A stretch of 11,619 nt of DNA from Acidimicrobiia bacterium (GTDB lineage Bacteria; Actinomycetota; Acidimicrobiia; Spongiisociales; SHLN01), in NCBI GenBank assembly GCA_004283105.1, contig SHLN01000059.1, positions 1-11,619 on the forward strand. The letters run 5' to 3'. Position 1 is the stretch's first letter, and each line of letters starts with the position of its first letter. Positions 1 to 6,819 of the stretch are shown in pieces. The translations under genes were made by a program, and so were the position numbers. The notes under the pieces were generated by a model. The model had not been told where the DNA came from, did not search any database, and worked only from the letters and a program-made list of their open reading frames with translations.

Positions 1-1055
1 AAGAACGGATAGGTGGCGATGGCAGGTCCAATGATCCAAACCGGACGCGTGATCCACCAGCCGAACGTCGGCTCCCCCGGCGGCAGATACTCAAAGGAGA
101 GGTAGAGGGCGGCCACTACCAACGCCATCCCGGTGGTGTGGAACAGGTAGAGGCCCATCGAATTGGCGTTCACCCACGTCGAGAGCCGCTTCCAGTGCTC
201 ATCGGTGGCGAGGCGGTTCAGCACGAAGTCGCGCACCAGCAGCACGACCCCGATCTGCAGGATCGTCAGCGCCACGATGGCCAGCGTCGGGGGGCCCATG
301 TTCGAGAACCGCTCTCCAGGGACGCCCACCATCGAGCGCGGGTAGAAGCCCATGTTGGTGAGGGCGATGAGGGCAAACAGCCCACTCCACATGAGCGCCC
401 AGCCGGTTCGACGAGGCGCCTCGATGAGGCGGTCGTAGAAGAACCCGAGCTGATGAGCAAGGCCCCAGATAACGAGGAAGTTGACCCAGGCGGCCCAGCC
501 CTGCCCATGGGTGAAGCGGAGGACGTCGAGAACGGCTGCAAGTCCGAGCAGCCACACGATCGAGAGTTCGCCCCATTTCCAGTGGGCGCGTACCGCCAGC
601 GGAGCAATGGCCACCAGGACCAGATACACGATGATGAACCAGAGGGGCGAGAGCACCAGGATGACCGCCGGCCATATCCATTCAGCGTCGATGGCCGCCC
701 GCAGCACGAATCCGATCGCCACCCAGGCGGCGATCAGGCCGAGTACCGGCGGGAGCAGGCGACGCATGCGGCGGGCGAGGAAGCGGCGGGACGTGCCGGG
801 CCGATAGTTGTCGAACGCCCGGCGATGGGCGAACCCGCCAACGAAGAAGAACACCGGCATCACCTGGAGGACCCAGGTCATCGCCCACATGCCGCGCAGG
901 AAGCCGATCGGATTGAGGGGGGCAACCGTCGTCTCGGTGATCACCAGGATGGTGAATACCCAATGCCAGATCACGACTACGACGAGCGAGAAGGCCCGCA
1001 GGAAATCGACGTAGCGGTCTCTCCCGGCCGTCGGTTGGGTGGCGGCGCTGGCCAT
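1..1055 (-). CDS. Acyltransferase-3 family integral membrane protein (3' end cut by window edge)
   Basis: About 351 residues are visible, with no stop before the left edge, so the C-terminus is missing. The protein is multi-pass: hydrophobic helices alternate with short Arg-rich cytoplasmic loops (residues 89-99 are very basic). The first helix carries R20 and H31 in the stretch FLRAF...IWHW. This matches the Arg-x10-His signature of acyltransferase-3 (OafA/OafB-type) proteins, which move acyl groups across the membrane onto sugars, lipids or peptidoglycan. A second family-like stretch, MPVFFFVGGF, lies at residues 66-75. The ATG start is supported by AAAAGGAG upstream, although the spacer is only 3 nt. 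The gene diverges from the antiporter. The family is secure. The acceptor cannot be read from the sequence. Confidence 0.9.
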   Translation of the reverse strand, partial: MASAATQPTAGRDRYVDFLRAFSLVVVVIWHWVFTILVITETTVAPLNPIGFLRGMWAMTWVLQVMPVFFFVGGFAHRRAFDNYRPGTSRRFLARRMRRLLPPVLGLIAAWVAIGFVLRAAIDAEWIWPAVILVLSPLWFIIVYLVLVAIAPLAVRAHWKWGELSIVWLLGLAAVLDVLRFTHGQGWAAWVNFLVIWGLAHQLGFFYDRLIEAPRRTGWALMWSGLFALIALTNMGFYPRSMVGVPGERFSNMGPPTLAIVALTILQIGVVLLVRDFVLNRLATDEHWKRLSTWVNANSMGLYLFHTTGMALVVAALYLSFEYLPPGEPTFGWWITRPVWIIGPAIATYPF

Positions 1056-1058
1056 CTG

Positions 1059-1066
1059 CTCCTTTT
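1059..1066 (-). promoter_or_regulatory. Ribosome binding site of the acyltransferase gene
   Basis: AAAAGGAG on the minus strand sits 3 nt before the ATG at 1055. The match is strong and the spacing unusually short. It fixes this ATG as the start, because the next in-frame ATG lies more than 50 codons further in, after the conserved R-x10-H helix. Confidence 0.55.
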
Positions 1067-1108
1067 CCCACTCTTGTTTCGGTTCCCGGCAACCCGGTCT
1101 GTAGGCCG

Positions 1109-1120
1109 CATACGAGTATG
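1109..1120. promoter_or_regulatory. 12-bp palindrome in the divergent spacer (possible operator)
   Basis: CATACGAGTATG has perfect 5-bp arms around a 2-bp centre. It lies almost exactly midway between the divergent start codons at 1055 and 1164 and is more AT-rich than its surroundings. A dyad here could bind a repressor acting on both genes, or its CATACT (minus strand) could be part of a -10 element for the acyltransferase. No known regulator motif is recognised, and a dyad this short can occur by chance. Confidence 0.25.
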
Positions 1121-1148
1121 TCGCCTCCAGTTCGGCATCCGGCGGATC

Positions 1149-1154
1149 TAGCAT
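1149..1154 (+). promoter_or_regulatory. Possible -10 element for a leaderless antiporter transcript
   Basis: TAGCAT matches four of six TATAAT positions and ends 9 nt before the ATG at 1164. No Shine-Dalgarno sequence precedes that ATG. In high-GC Gram-positives, a -10 box 7 to 10 nt before a start codon with no ribosome binding site is the usual layout of a leaderless mRNA. No convincing -35 was found. Confidence 0.3.
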
Positions 1155-1163
1155 CTGTCATCA

Positions 1164-3011
1164 ATGAGTCACCTGTTTGAAGATCCAGTCGTTCAGCTGG
1201 CCGGCATCGTCCTGCTGGCGGTAGCCGCCCAGTGGGTGGGTGCGCGCCTGCGAATCCCGTCGATCCTCCTGCTGCTCGTCACCGGCTTCCTGATCGGACC
1301 GGTGTTCGACATCCTCGACCCCGACGAGCTGCTCGGTGACCTTCTCGCACCGACGGTGGCCCTAGCGGTAGGCCTCATTCTCTTCGAGGGCGGGCTCAGC
1401 CTGCGTCTGCGCGAAATGGCCGGCCAGCAGCGGGTGCTCTGGCTGCTCGTGACCGTGGGCGTGCTCATCACCTGGGTCATCGGTGCCGTCATCGTCGTTC
1501 TCTTCACCGATCTCCCGACGGGTATCGCCATCCTCATCGGGTCGATCCTCGTGGTCTCGGGCCCCACCGTGGTCGGGCCCCTGCTCGCCCAGGTGCGGCC
1601 GTCCCGTTCCGTGTCGTCGATCCTGAAGTGGGAGAGCATCTTCATAGATCCGGTCGGTGCGCTCCTGGCCGTTCTCACGTTCGAGGTGCTTCTCGTCGAC
1701 CGGGTCCTCGATCCGAACGTGGGCGAGGTCGTCTGGGAGGTCATCAAGTTCATGCTGGCAGGCGGCCTCGCGGGGGTTGCCGTCGGGGTTCTCGCCATCG
1801 TGGCGCTCCGTCGCCATTGGGTCCCCGAGCATCTGCTTTCCCTGTTCGGGGTCAGCGCGGCGCTATTCGCCTTCGTGGTGGCCGACGAATTCGCGGCCGA
1901 GTCCGGCTTGCTGGCAACGACGATCCTCGGATTGGTCCTGGCCAATCACCGGCCGATCAGAACCGAGCAGATCGTCCGCTTCTCGGAGATCATCCGGGTC
2001 CTGCTCATCGGCGTTCTCTTCATCGTCCTGAGTGCCCGCCTCGATCTCGATCAGCTCGAACTCGAGCTGGCGGCCGCGGTCGCGCTCATCGTCGGGCTCA
2101 TCCTCATCGCCCGCCCGGTCGCCGTCCTCGTGGCGACATGGCGGTCGAAACTCGAGTGGCAGGAGCGCGTCTTGATTGGTGCCGTGGCGCCGCGCGGGAT
2201 CGTGGCGGCCTCCATCGCCTCCGTCTTCGCGCTCGAGCTGCAGGCCGAGGGTGTGGTGGGCGCTGAGAAGATCACACCGCTCGTATTTGCCGTGATCGTG
2301 GGCACGGTGGTCATCTACGGCCTCGGTATGGCCCCACTCGCCCGTCGCCTCGGATTGGCCGTGCGCCACCAGGAAGGCGCGCTCATTCTCGGGGCGGGCC
2401 CGCTCGAACGGGCCATTGGCCGAGCCCTCTCGGCCGCAGGGGTAACAGTCGTCGTCGCCACCACCAACCGGCGCGACCACTACCAGGCTCGCATGGAAGA
2501 GCTGCGCTCGTTCTACGGCAACGTCCTCGACCGGGACGTCGAACTCGACCTCGATCTCGCCGGCATCGGCCGCCTCCTCGCGCTCACCCCGAACGACGAT
2601 GTCAACACGCTGGCGAGCGCTCACTTCGCCGAGGGGTTCGGGGGCGCCTATGTCTACCAATTACACCCGGTCCGGCTTCCCGCCGGGATCGACTCGAATC
2701 CGGCCGCCGACATGGGAGGTCGCTTCCTGTTCAGCCCCGATCTCGACTACCAGACGCTCTCGGACATGCTCGAAGAGGGCGGACAGATCCGGCGGACGAC
2801 TCTCACCGACGAGTTCACCCTGGACGACTTCGCGGCTTCGAGCGAGGACTCCATTCCGCTGTTCATCGTGAGGACCGGCGGGCGGCTCTCCATCGTGCTC
2901 AGCGGCACCTCCGATCCGCTGGCGGGCGCCGGCGAGGGCGACACGATCGTGGCGCTCGTGCCGGTCGACGGCCGGACGGACGATTCGCAGGAGCATCGTG
3001 CCCTCCCTTGA
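1164..3011 (+). CDS. CPA1-type cation:proton antiporter with C-terminal TrkA-N-like domain
   Basis: The protein has 615 residues. Residues 1-395 form a hydrophobic Na+/H+-exchanger domain of roughly 12 helices, with the family stretches LILFEGGL (71-78), VSGPTVVGPL (131-140), ESIFIDPVGA (157-166) and APRGIVAAS (342-350). D162 is the likely cation-binding aspartate. Residues 405-500 look like a Rossmann TrkA-N (RCK) domain starting at ILGAGPLERAIG, and a short beta-rich tail near 565-600 resembles TrkA-C. Such transporters exchange Na+ or K+ for H+ across the cytoplasmic membrane, and the cytosolic domain probably gates them by nucleotide or redox state. I is found at 161, where many NhaP proteins have N of the ND pair. 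The ATG at 1164 has no Shine-Dalgarno. The ion is undetermined. Confidence 0.92.
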   Translation: MSHLFEDPVVQLAGIVLLAVAAQWVGARLRIPSILLLLVTGFLIGPVFDILDPDELLGDLLAPTVALAVGLILFEGGLSLRLREMAGQQRVLWLLVTVGVLITWVIGAVIVVLFTDLPTGIAILIGSILVVSGPTVVGPLLAQVRPSRSVSSILKWESIFIDPVGALLAVLTFEVLLVDRVLDPNVGEVVWEVIKFMLAGGLAGVAVGVLAIVALRRHWVPEHLLSLFGVSAALFAFVVADEFAAESGLLATTILGLVLANHRPIRTEQIVRFSEIIRVLLIGVLFIVLSARLDLDQLELELAAAVALIVGLILIARPVAVLVATWRSKLEWQERVLIGAVAPRGIVAASIASVFALELQAEGVVGAEKITPLVFAVIVGTVVIYGLGMAPLARRLGLAVRHQEGALILGAGPLERAIGRALSAAGVTVVVATTNRRDHYQARMEELRSFYGNVLDRDVELDLDLAGIGRLLALTPNDDVNTLASAHFAEGFGGAYVYQLHPVRLPAGIDSNPAADMGGRFLFSPDLDYQTLSDMLEEGGQIRRTTLTDEFTLDDFAASSEDSIPLFIVRTGGRLSIVLSGTSDPLAGAGEGDTIVALVPVDGRTDDSQEHRALP

Positions 3012-3873
3012 GATCATCGACCTGAATGGGCCCGTCCACTATGCCGATTACAGCGGTGACGGATCGCCGCTCGTGCTCGTCCACGGCCTGGGTGGATCGC
3101 ACCTCAACTGGCTCCACGTGGCCCATCGGTTGGCCGAAACCCATCGCGTCGTCGCAGTCGACCTGGCCGGGTTCGGCCTCTCTCCCCCGGCGGGCCGAAA
3201 GTCGACGGTCCAGGCCAATCAGCGCCTGCTGGACGACTTCATCGGCGCCATCTCGCCCGACGAGCCGGTCGGACTCATCGGCAATTCGATGGGCGGCCTC
3301 GTCTCCATTCTGCAAGCGGCCGCACACCCGGCTGCCGTGAGCGCTCTCATCCTCGTCAATCCGGCCCTTCCCCTGGCAGACGCCGGGGCCGTAAACGTGT
3401 TCACCATGCAGCGGCTGTTCGTACCACTCATCCCGGGCGTCGGCGAAGCGGCAATGAGCCGGTACTACGCACGGGCCACACCCGAGCAGCAACTCGAGGA
3501 GACCCTGGCGGCCGTGACGGCCAATCCTGCCGACCTCCCCACTCACGGGCGTGAGCTCAACCTCGAAATGATCCGGCTTCGCAAGCAGATGGAGTGGGCG
3601 GTCCCCTCCTTCTTGCAGGCATCACGCTCCATCGCCGGTGTGCTCGTGCGCCGCAAGGCATTCCGCAAGACTCTGCAGGCGATCGAGTGCCCGGTACTGC
3701 TCATCCATGGCGAAGAGGACTCCATCGTCTCGCCCGCTTCGGCTGAGTGGGCCATCGAACAGCGTCCCGACTGGCGACTCGAACTGCTGCCAGGCGTCGG
3801 GCACGTCCCCCAGCTCGAAGCCCCGGAGCTGTTCGGCGAGCTCGTCGAGGACTTCCTGCGAGCGGAGCAGTAG
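2998..3873 (+). CDS. Alpha/beta hydrolase
   Basis: The protein has 291 residues and starts at a GTG that lies 14 nt inside the end of the antiporter gene. AGGAG at 2989-2993, 4 nt upstream, supports this start and implies translational coupling. The fold is clear: the oxyanion strand LVHGLGG (27-33), the nucleophile elbow GNSMGG with S97, the acid D241 in HGEED, and H269 in GVGHVPQLEAP complete a catalytic triad. Residues 125-225 form the variable cap. No signal peptide is seen, so it is cytosolic. The family covers esterases, C-C hydrolases (MhpC/BphD-like) and haloperoxidase-like enzymes, and the cap does not let me choose between them. Pairing with an ion antiporter gives no obvious functional hint. 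Confidence 0.92.
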   Translation: MPSLEIIDLNGPVHYADYSGDGSPLVLVHGLGGSHLNWLHVAHRLAETHRVVAVDLAGFGLSPPAGRKSTVQANQRLLDDFIGAISPDEPVGLIGNSMGGLVSILQAAAHPAAVSALILVNPALPLADAGAVNVFTMQRLFVPLIPGVGEAAMSRYYARATPEQQLEETLAAVTANPADLPTHGRELNLEMIRLRKQMEWAVPSFLQASRSIAGVLVRRKAFRKTLQAIECPVLLIHGEEDSIVSPASAEWAIEQRPDWRLELLPGVGHVPQLEAPELFGELVEDFLRAEQ

Positions 3874-3904
3874 GCAGGAACCGCGGGCCCGGTAGTCCCC
3901 GAGA

Positions 3905-4147
3905 TCAACGGGCTGGTGGTTGACGCAGTGCGATGATGACGCCGATCACCGGACCGGCAAGGAGGACCAGCGCGGCGATGACACCGACGAGAGCGTTCTG
4001 CTCGAAGACATCGGTCACGCTGGCCTCATAGCCGTCTTCGATGCCGGAGAAGATCACGACGTTGATCGAGACGATCGCCCCGGCGACGAGGCCGAGGACT
4101 GCCCCGACGAGAACCCGGGTGGCTGTGTGGCGGTTGGTCGTCGTCAT
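3905..4147 (-). CDS. Small two-helix membrane protein of unknown function
   Basis: The protein has 80 residues. Two hydrophobic segments (about 11-34 and 50-74) flank an acidic loop (residues 36-48, four D/E). Both ends are basic (R6, R11; R75, R80), so by the positive-inside rule both termini face the cytoplasm and the acidic loop faces outward. I recognise no family. The amino-acid distribution (hydrophobic helices, charged ends) favours a real gene over a chance frame. No clear Shine-Dalgarno precedes the ATG. It lies 57 nt downstream of the methyltransferase on the same strand and converges on the hydrolase, 31 nt away. It may be the last gene of the exporter operon or a separate unit. 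Confidence 0.7.
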   Translation of the reverse strand: MTTTNRHTATRVLVGAVLGLVAGAIVSINVVIFSGIEDGYEASVTDVFEQNALVGVIAALVLLAGPVIGVIIALRQPPAR

Positions 4148-4204
4148 GAGATCAGGATCGTCCGAACCGGCTCCCCCGACTAGAGGCGTTGTCCCCGGTC
4201 GACG

Positions 4205-4879
4205 TTACGTGGTCGCCAGCTCCGGCGAGAGGTAGAAGCTGGTCTTGAGGGCGTGAGACACAAATCGGTAGCCCTCGGCGGTGAGCAATCGGAATACCGC
4301 CGAATCGGCAGGTTCTTCGAGTCGGAGCGTGAGATCCTCGACGGCGACGACGCCCGGTCGATACCGGCCCCAGTCGTTGGACTCGAGGACCTCAACGTCC
4401 ATCCCCTCGACATCGACGGTCAGGAAATCAATGCCGAGGTACGGGGGGAGGTGCTCGGCGAATACGTCCGACAGCGGCACCACCGCGGTCGGGATAGACC
4501 GTTCAATGGGTACGTTCTGGCTCGTGCTGATCATGGTGCCGAAGTCCGGGTCGAGGGTGTTCGACGACGCCCAATCTCCGAAGAACAACAAATCGGCTGT
4601 TCGACCCGGCGTGCCCGCCGCCTGCTGGAGCGTGATATCGCCGGGTCGCAGTCGCGTCAGGTAGTCGGCCATGGCCGGATTGGGCTCGATGTTGATGCCC
4701 CGCCATCCGGCCTCGTACAGCAGGGCCGTGTTTGACACCGCCGTCGGGTGGTAGGCACCCACGTCGACGTAGAACCCGGCTTCTGGCAGGCCCCCGTGTT
4801 CTTCGTAGATGGCCGCCAGCACGGCATCCTCCCCATGAGATGAGTAGGTCAATTTGGCGTGCGGGGGCAGGTTTGCCAT
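4205..4879 (-). CDS. FkbM-family SAM-dependent methyltransferase
   Basis: The protein has 224 residues, a typical length for a single-domain FkbM enzyme. The SAM-binding motif I is FYVDVGAYHP (37-46), followed by the acidic end of strand two, INIEPNP (62-68). The second family block is DFLTVDVEGMDVEVLES (151-167), the usual VD-EG-E pattern of FkbM proteins. FkbM enzymes O-methylate hydroxyls of sugars, polyketides and lipids. The N-terminal SSHGEDAVL (13-21) fits the frequent SQ-x-GED start of family members. There is no signal peptide or membrane helix, so it is cytosolic. It begins 7 nt after the stop of the ABC permease with only a weak Shine-Dalgarno (CCGGG), so it is probably translated by coupling with the exporter. 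It may modify the exported compound, but that is inference. Confidence 0.9.
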   Translation of the reverse strand: MANLPPHAKLTYSSHGEDAVLAAIYEEHGGLPEAGFYVDVGAYHPTAVSNTALLYEAGWRGINIEPNPAMADYLTRLRPGDITLQQAAGTPGRTADLLFFGDWASSNTLDPDFGTMISTSQNVPIERSIPTAVVPLSDVFAEHLPPYLGIDFLTVDVEGMDVEVLESNDWGRYRPGVVAVEDLTLRLEEPADSAVFRLLTAEGYRFVSHALKTSFYLSPELATT

Positions 4880-4886
4880 CCCGGGA

Positions 4887-5732
4887 TCAGTTGACGCTGC
4901 GGCGGTAGAGGCGGATGGAGAGGGGCACGAATACCGCCAGAATGAGACCCGAGTAAAAGAGGGACAGGGACGCCTGCCCGAGGACGGTACTTCCGGGAAG
5001 CAGCGCCCCCTCCCCGAGAATCAAGCCTCGCAAGGCGTCGACGGTCACGGTGACCGGCTGGTTGTCGGCGAAGGCGCGCAACCAGCTCGGCATCGTCTGG
5101 GTGGGAACGAATACCGAACTGGCGAACACGAGCGGGAACACGGGAATGAACGTGGCGGCCTGGACGGCTTCGGGGTTCTTCACGAACAAGCCGATCGTGG
5201 CCATGATCCACGAGAACGCGAACGAGAAGACCATGGCCAGAGCCAGACCACCGATCAGACCGGCAAAGCTCGTCTGGTACCGGAAGCCGATGATGAACCC
5301 AACGACGAGCATGAGGGTGATCACGAAGCCGTTGCGGATGAGGTCCGAGAACGTCCGCCCGGCCAGGACCGCCGACCGGGCCATCGGCAGGGACCGGAAC
5401 CGATCGATGACTCCTTTGGCGAGATCCTCGGTGAGACCGAACGCCGTTTGACCGGCGCCGAAGGCGGCCGTTTGCACGAGCAGGCCGGGGATGAGCCAGT
5501 TGACGTACTCACCGGCGGCCGCATCCGGAAGCGTGCCCCCGATGGCGCCGCCGAAGACATACGTGAACAGCAGCAGGAACATGATCGGCTGGATGGTCGA
5601 GAGCACGATCAGCTGAGGAAGCCGGAGATTGCGCAGCAGGTTCCGCTTGATGATGACGATGATGTCGCGGATCGTCCGCGGGAGCGTCGCCGCCACCCGA
5701 CCGGGTTTGGTTGGTGCGGTTGTCGCGGTCAT
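4887..5732 (-). CDS. ABC-2 type exporter permease, DrrB-like
   Basis: The protein has 281 residues and six predicted membrane segments (about 41-63, 77-96, 134-152, 157-181, 192-209 and 251-271). The cytoplasmic N-terminus is amphipathic and basic (20-38). Between helices two and three, LAKGVIDRFRSLPMARSAVL (104-123) is the conserved coupling region of ABC-2 permeases of the daunorubicin-resistance (DrrB) type, which contacts the ATPase. The FVPTQTMPSWLR stretch (208-219) before the last helix is also typical. The start overlaps the ATPase stop as ATGA, with a strong AGGAGG five bases upstream. With one ATPase and one permease, the transporter should be a dimer of both. Substrates of relatives are antibiotics, glycolipids or other hydrophobic compounds. 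Confidence 0.93.
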   Translation of the reverse strand: MTATTAPTKPGRVAATLPRTIRDIIVIIKRNLLRNLRLPQLIVLSTIQPIMFLLLFTYVFGGAIGGTLPDAAAGEYVNWLIPGLLVQTAAFGAGQTAFGLTEDLAKGVIDRFRSLPMARSAVLAGRTFSDLIRNGFVITLMLVVGFIIGFRYQTSFAGLIGGLALAMVFSFAFSWIMATIGLFVKNPEAVQAATFIPVFPLVFASSVFVPTQTMPSWLRAFADNQPVTVTVDALRGLILGEGALLPGSTVLGQASLSLFYSGLILAVFVPLSIRLYRRSVN

Positions 5733-6736
5733 TGCTTCCTCCTTCGGCGGCGACCTCGTTGGCCGTTCGTGGATGGTTCCTCGGTTTCCTCGGACTCGGC
5801 GGGACGCCCGGTCAGGGTCAGGAAGACGTCGTCGAGGCTCGGCTTGTGCAGGGCGATGTCGTTCGGCGTGATCGATGCCGCATCGAGGGTCCGCACCACC
5901 TCGGTCAGAGTCTTCGCTCCCTCGACCGCCGGGACGGTGATTTCGTTGGTGAGCTCGTGGATGAGCGGTTCTGTGCCGCAGATGGCCCGCAGCGCATCGA
6001 TGGTTTCGGCCTGGCGATCTTCTGGCACGCTCAGCTCGATGACCGAGCCGCCGAGCGTGTCCTTGAGGTCGTCCGAGGTTCCCTCGCTGATGAGGCGGCC
6101 CTCGTCGATAACGGCGATCCGGTCGGCAAGTTGATCGGCTTCATCGAGGTACTGGGTCGTCAACAACACGGTCGTGCCCCCGTCGACGAGGTCGGAGATC
6201 AGCTCCCAGATGTCGATCCGGCTGCGGGGGTCGATTCCGGTGGTTGGCTCGTCCAGGAACAGGACCTCCGGTCTCCCAACCAGGGAGGCGGCCAGGTCGA
6301 GACGGCGTTGCATGCCCCCCGAATAGGTCTTCACCTGACGATCAGCAGCGTCCTGGAGGCGGATTCGCTCGAGGACGTCGTCGGCGCGCTGCTTGGATTC
6401 GGCAATCGACAAGCCGTAGAGCCGGCCCACCATCTCCACGTTCTCCCGGCCGGTCAGGTAGTCATCGACGGCTGCAAACTGGCCGGCCAGGCCGATCTTG
6501 GTCCGCGCCGCCTTCGGGTCTGCCAGCACGTCGACACCGGCTACCTCGGCCCGTCCCGAGTCGGGACGAAGCAGCGTGGTCAGCACGCGAATGAGGGTCG
6601 TCTTGCCGGCGCCGTTCGGGCCGAGGAGTCCGTAGATGATGCCGGGCTGGAACTCGAGAGACACGCTGTCGAGCGCCTTGACGGTGTCGCCAAAGGTCTT
6701 CGTGATGCCTTCGACGCGCACAATAGGTGTCGTCAT
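5729..6736 (-). CDS. ABC transporter ATP-binding protein, DrrA-like
   Basis: The protein has 335 residues. It carries Walker A GPNGAGKT (39-46), Q-loop Q86, signature SGGMQ (139-143) and Walker B VLFLDEP (158-164, catalytic E163). The switch position has Gln: TTQYLDEADQLADRI (193-207) carries Q195 where most ABC ATPases have His, a known trait of the DrrA subfamily. Residues 230-310 form the DrrA-type C-terminal domain ending in PSLDDVFLTLTG. After it comes an acidic stretch and an Arg-rich tail (328-335), whose codons also hold the ribosome binding site of the next gene. The start is supported by AGAAGG 8 nt upstream. The enzyme powers the adjacent permease by ATP hydrolysis at the inner face of the membrane. 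Confidence 0.95.
   Translation of the reverse strand: MTTPIVRVEGITKTFGDTVKALDSVSLEFQPGIIYGLLGPNGAGKTTLIRVLTTLLRPDSGRAEVAGVDVLADPKAARTKIGLAGQFAAVDDYLTGRENVEMVGRLYGLSIAESKQRADDVLERIRLQDAADRQVKTYSGGMQRRLDLAASLVGRPEVLFLDEPTTGIDPRSRIDIWELISDLVDGGTTVLLTTQYLDEADQLADRIAVIDEGRLISEGTSDDLKDTLGGSVIELSVPEDRQAETIDALRAICGTEPLIHELTNEITVPAVEGAKTLTEVVRTLDAASITPNDIALHKPSLDDVFLTLTGRPAESEETEEPSTNGQRGRRRRRKQ
5738..5744 (-). promoter_or_regulatory. Ribosome binding site of the permease, inside the ATPase coding end
   Basis: AAGGAGG on the minus strand lies 5 nt before the permease ATG at 5732. It is written by the last Arg and Lys codons of the ATPase (AGG AGG AAG), so the two proteins are probably made in fixed ratio. 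Confidence 0.8.
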
Positions 6737-6759
6737 GGAAATGCCTTCTGTCGCAGGGA

Positions 6760-6782
6760 GGTGCGCAGATTAGGCCCGCACC
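6760..6782. promoter_or_regulatory. Inverted repeat between the cytochrome operon and the exporter genes
   Basis: GGTGCG and CGCACC form perfect 6-bp arms around an 11-bp spacer that is richer in A and T (on the minus strand it includes TAATCT). It sits 24 nt before the ATPase start and 37 nt past the stop of the last cytochrome gene. It could be an operator over the exporter promoter, or the hairpin of a weak terminator for the respiratory operon. There is no T-run after it, which argues against an intrinsic terminator. Confidence 0.3.
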
Positions 6783-6819
6783 GTCCGATACCCCGTTCTC
6801 ACCTGCGTCCCGGCAGAAC

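Noticed and set aside
138..1151. Open frame of 337 codons on the plus strand
   Set aside because: It lies opposite the acyltransferase gene. Its product is rich in H, E, R, D and Q with no hydrophobic core, the usual look of an antisense frame in GC-rich DNA, while the minus strand gives a clear membrane protein with the R-x10-H motif.
3874..3904. Bidirectional terminator between the convergent hydrolase and small membrane protein genes
   Set aside because: There is a CGGGCCCG palindrome but no loop and no T-run, so a stable terminator hairpin is not supported.
4148..4204. ACCGG and CCGGT arms in the 57-bp spacer before the small membrane protein
   Set aside because: Five-base arms 24 nt apart in GC-rich DNA are expected by chance.
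4854..6134. Open frame of 426 codons on the plus strand
   Set aside because: It runs across the permease, methyltransferase and ATPase boundaries on the other strand and has a low-complexity composition. The minus-strand genes have full family motifs.
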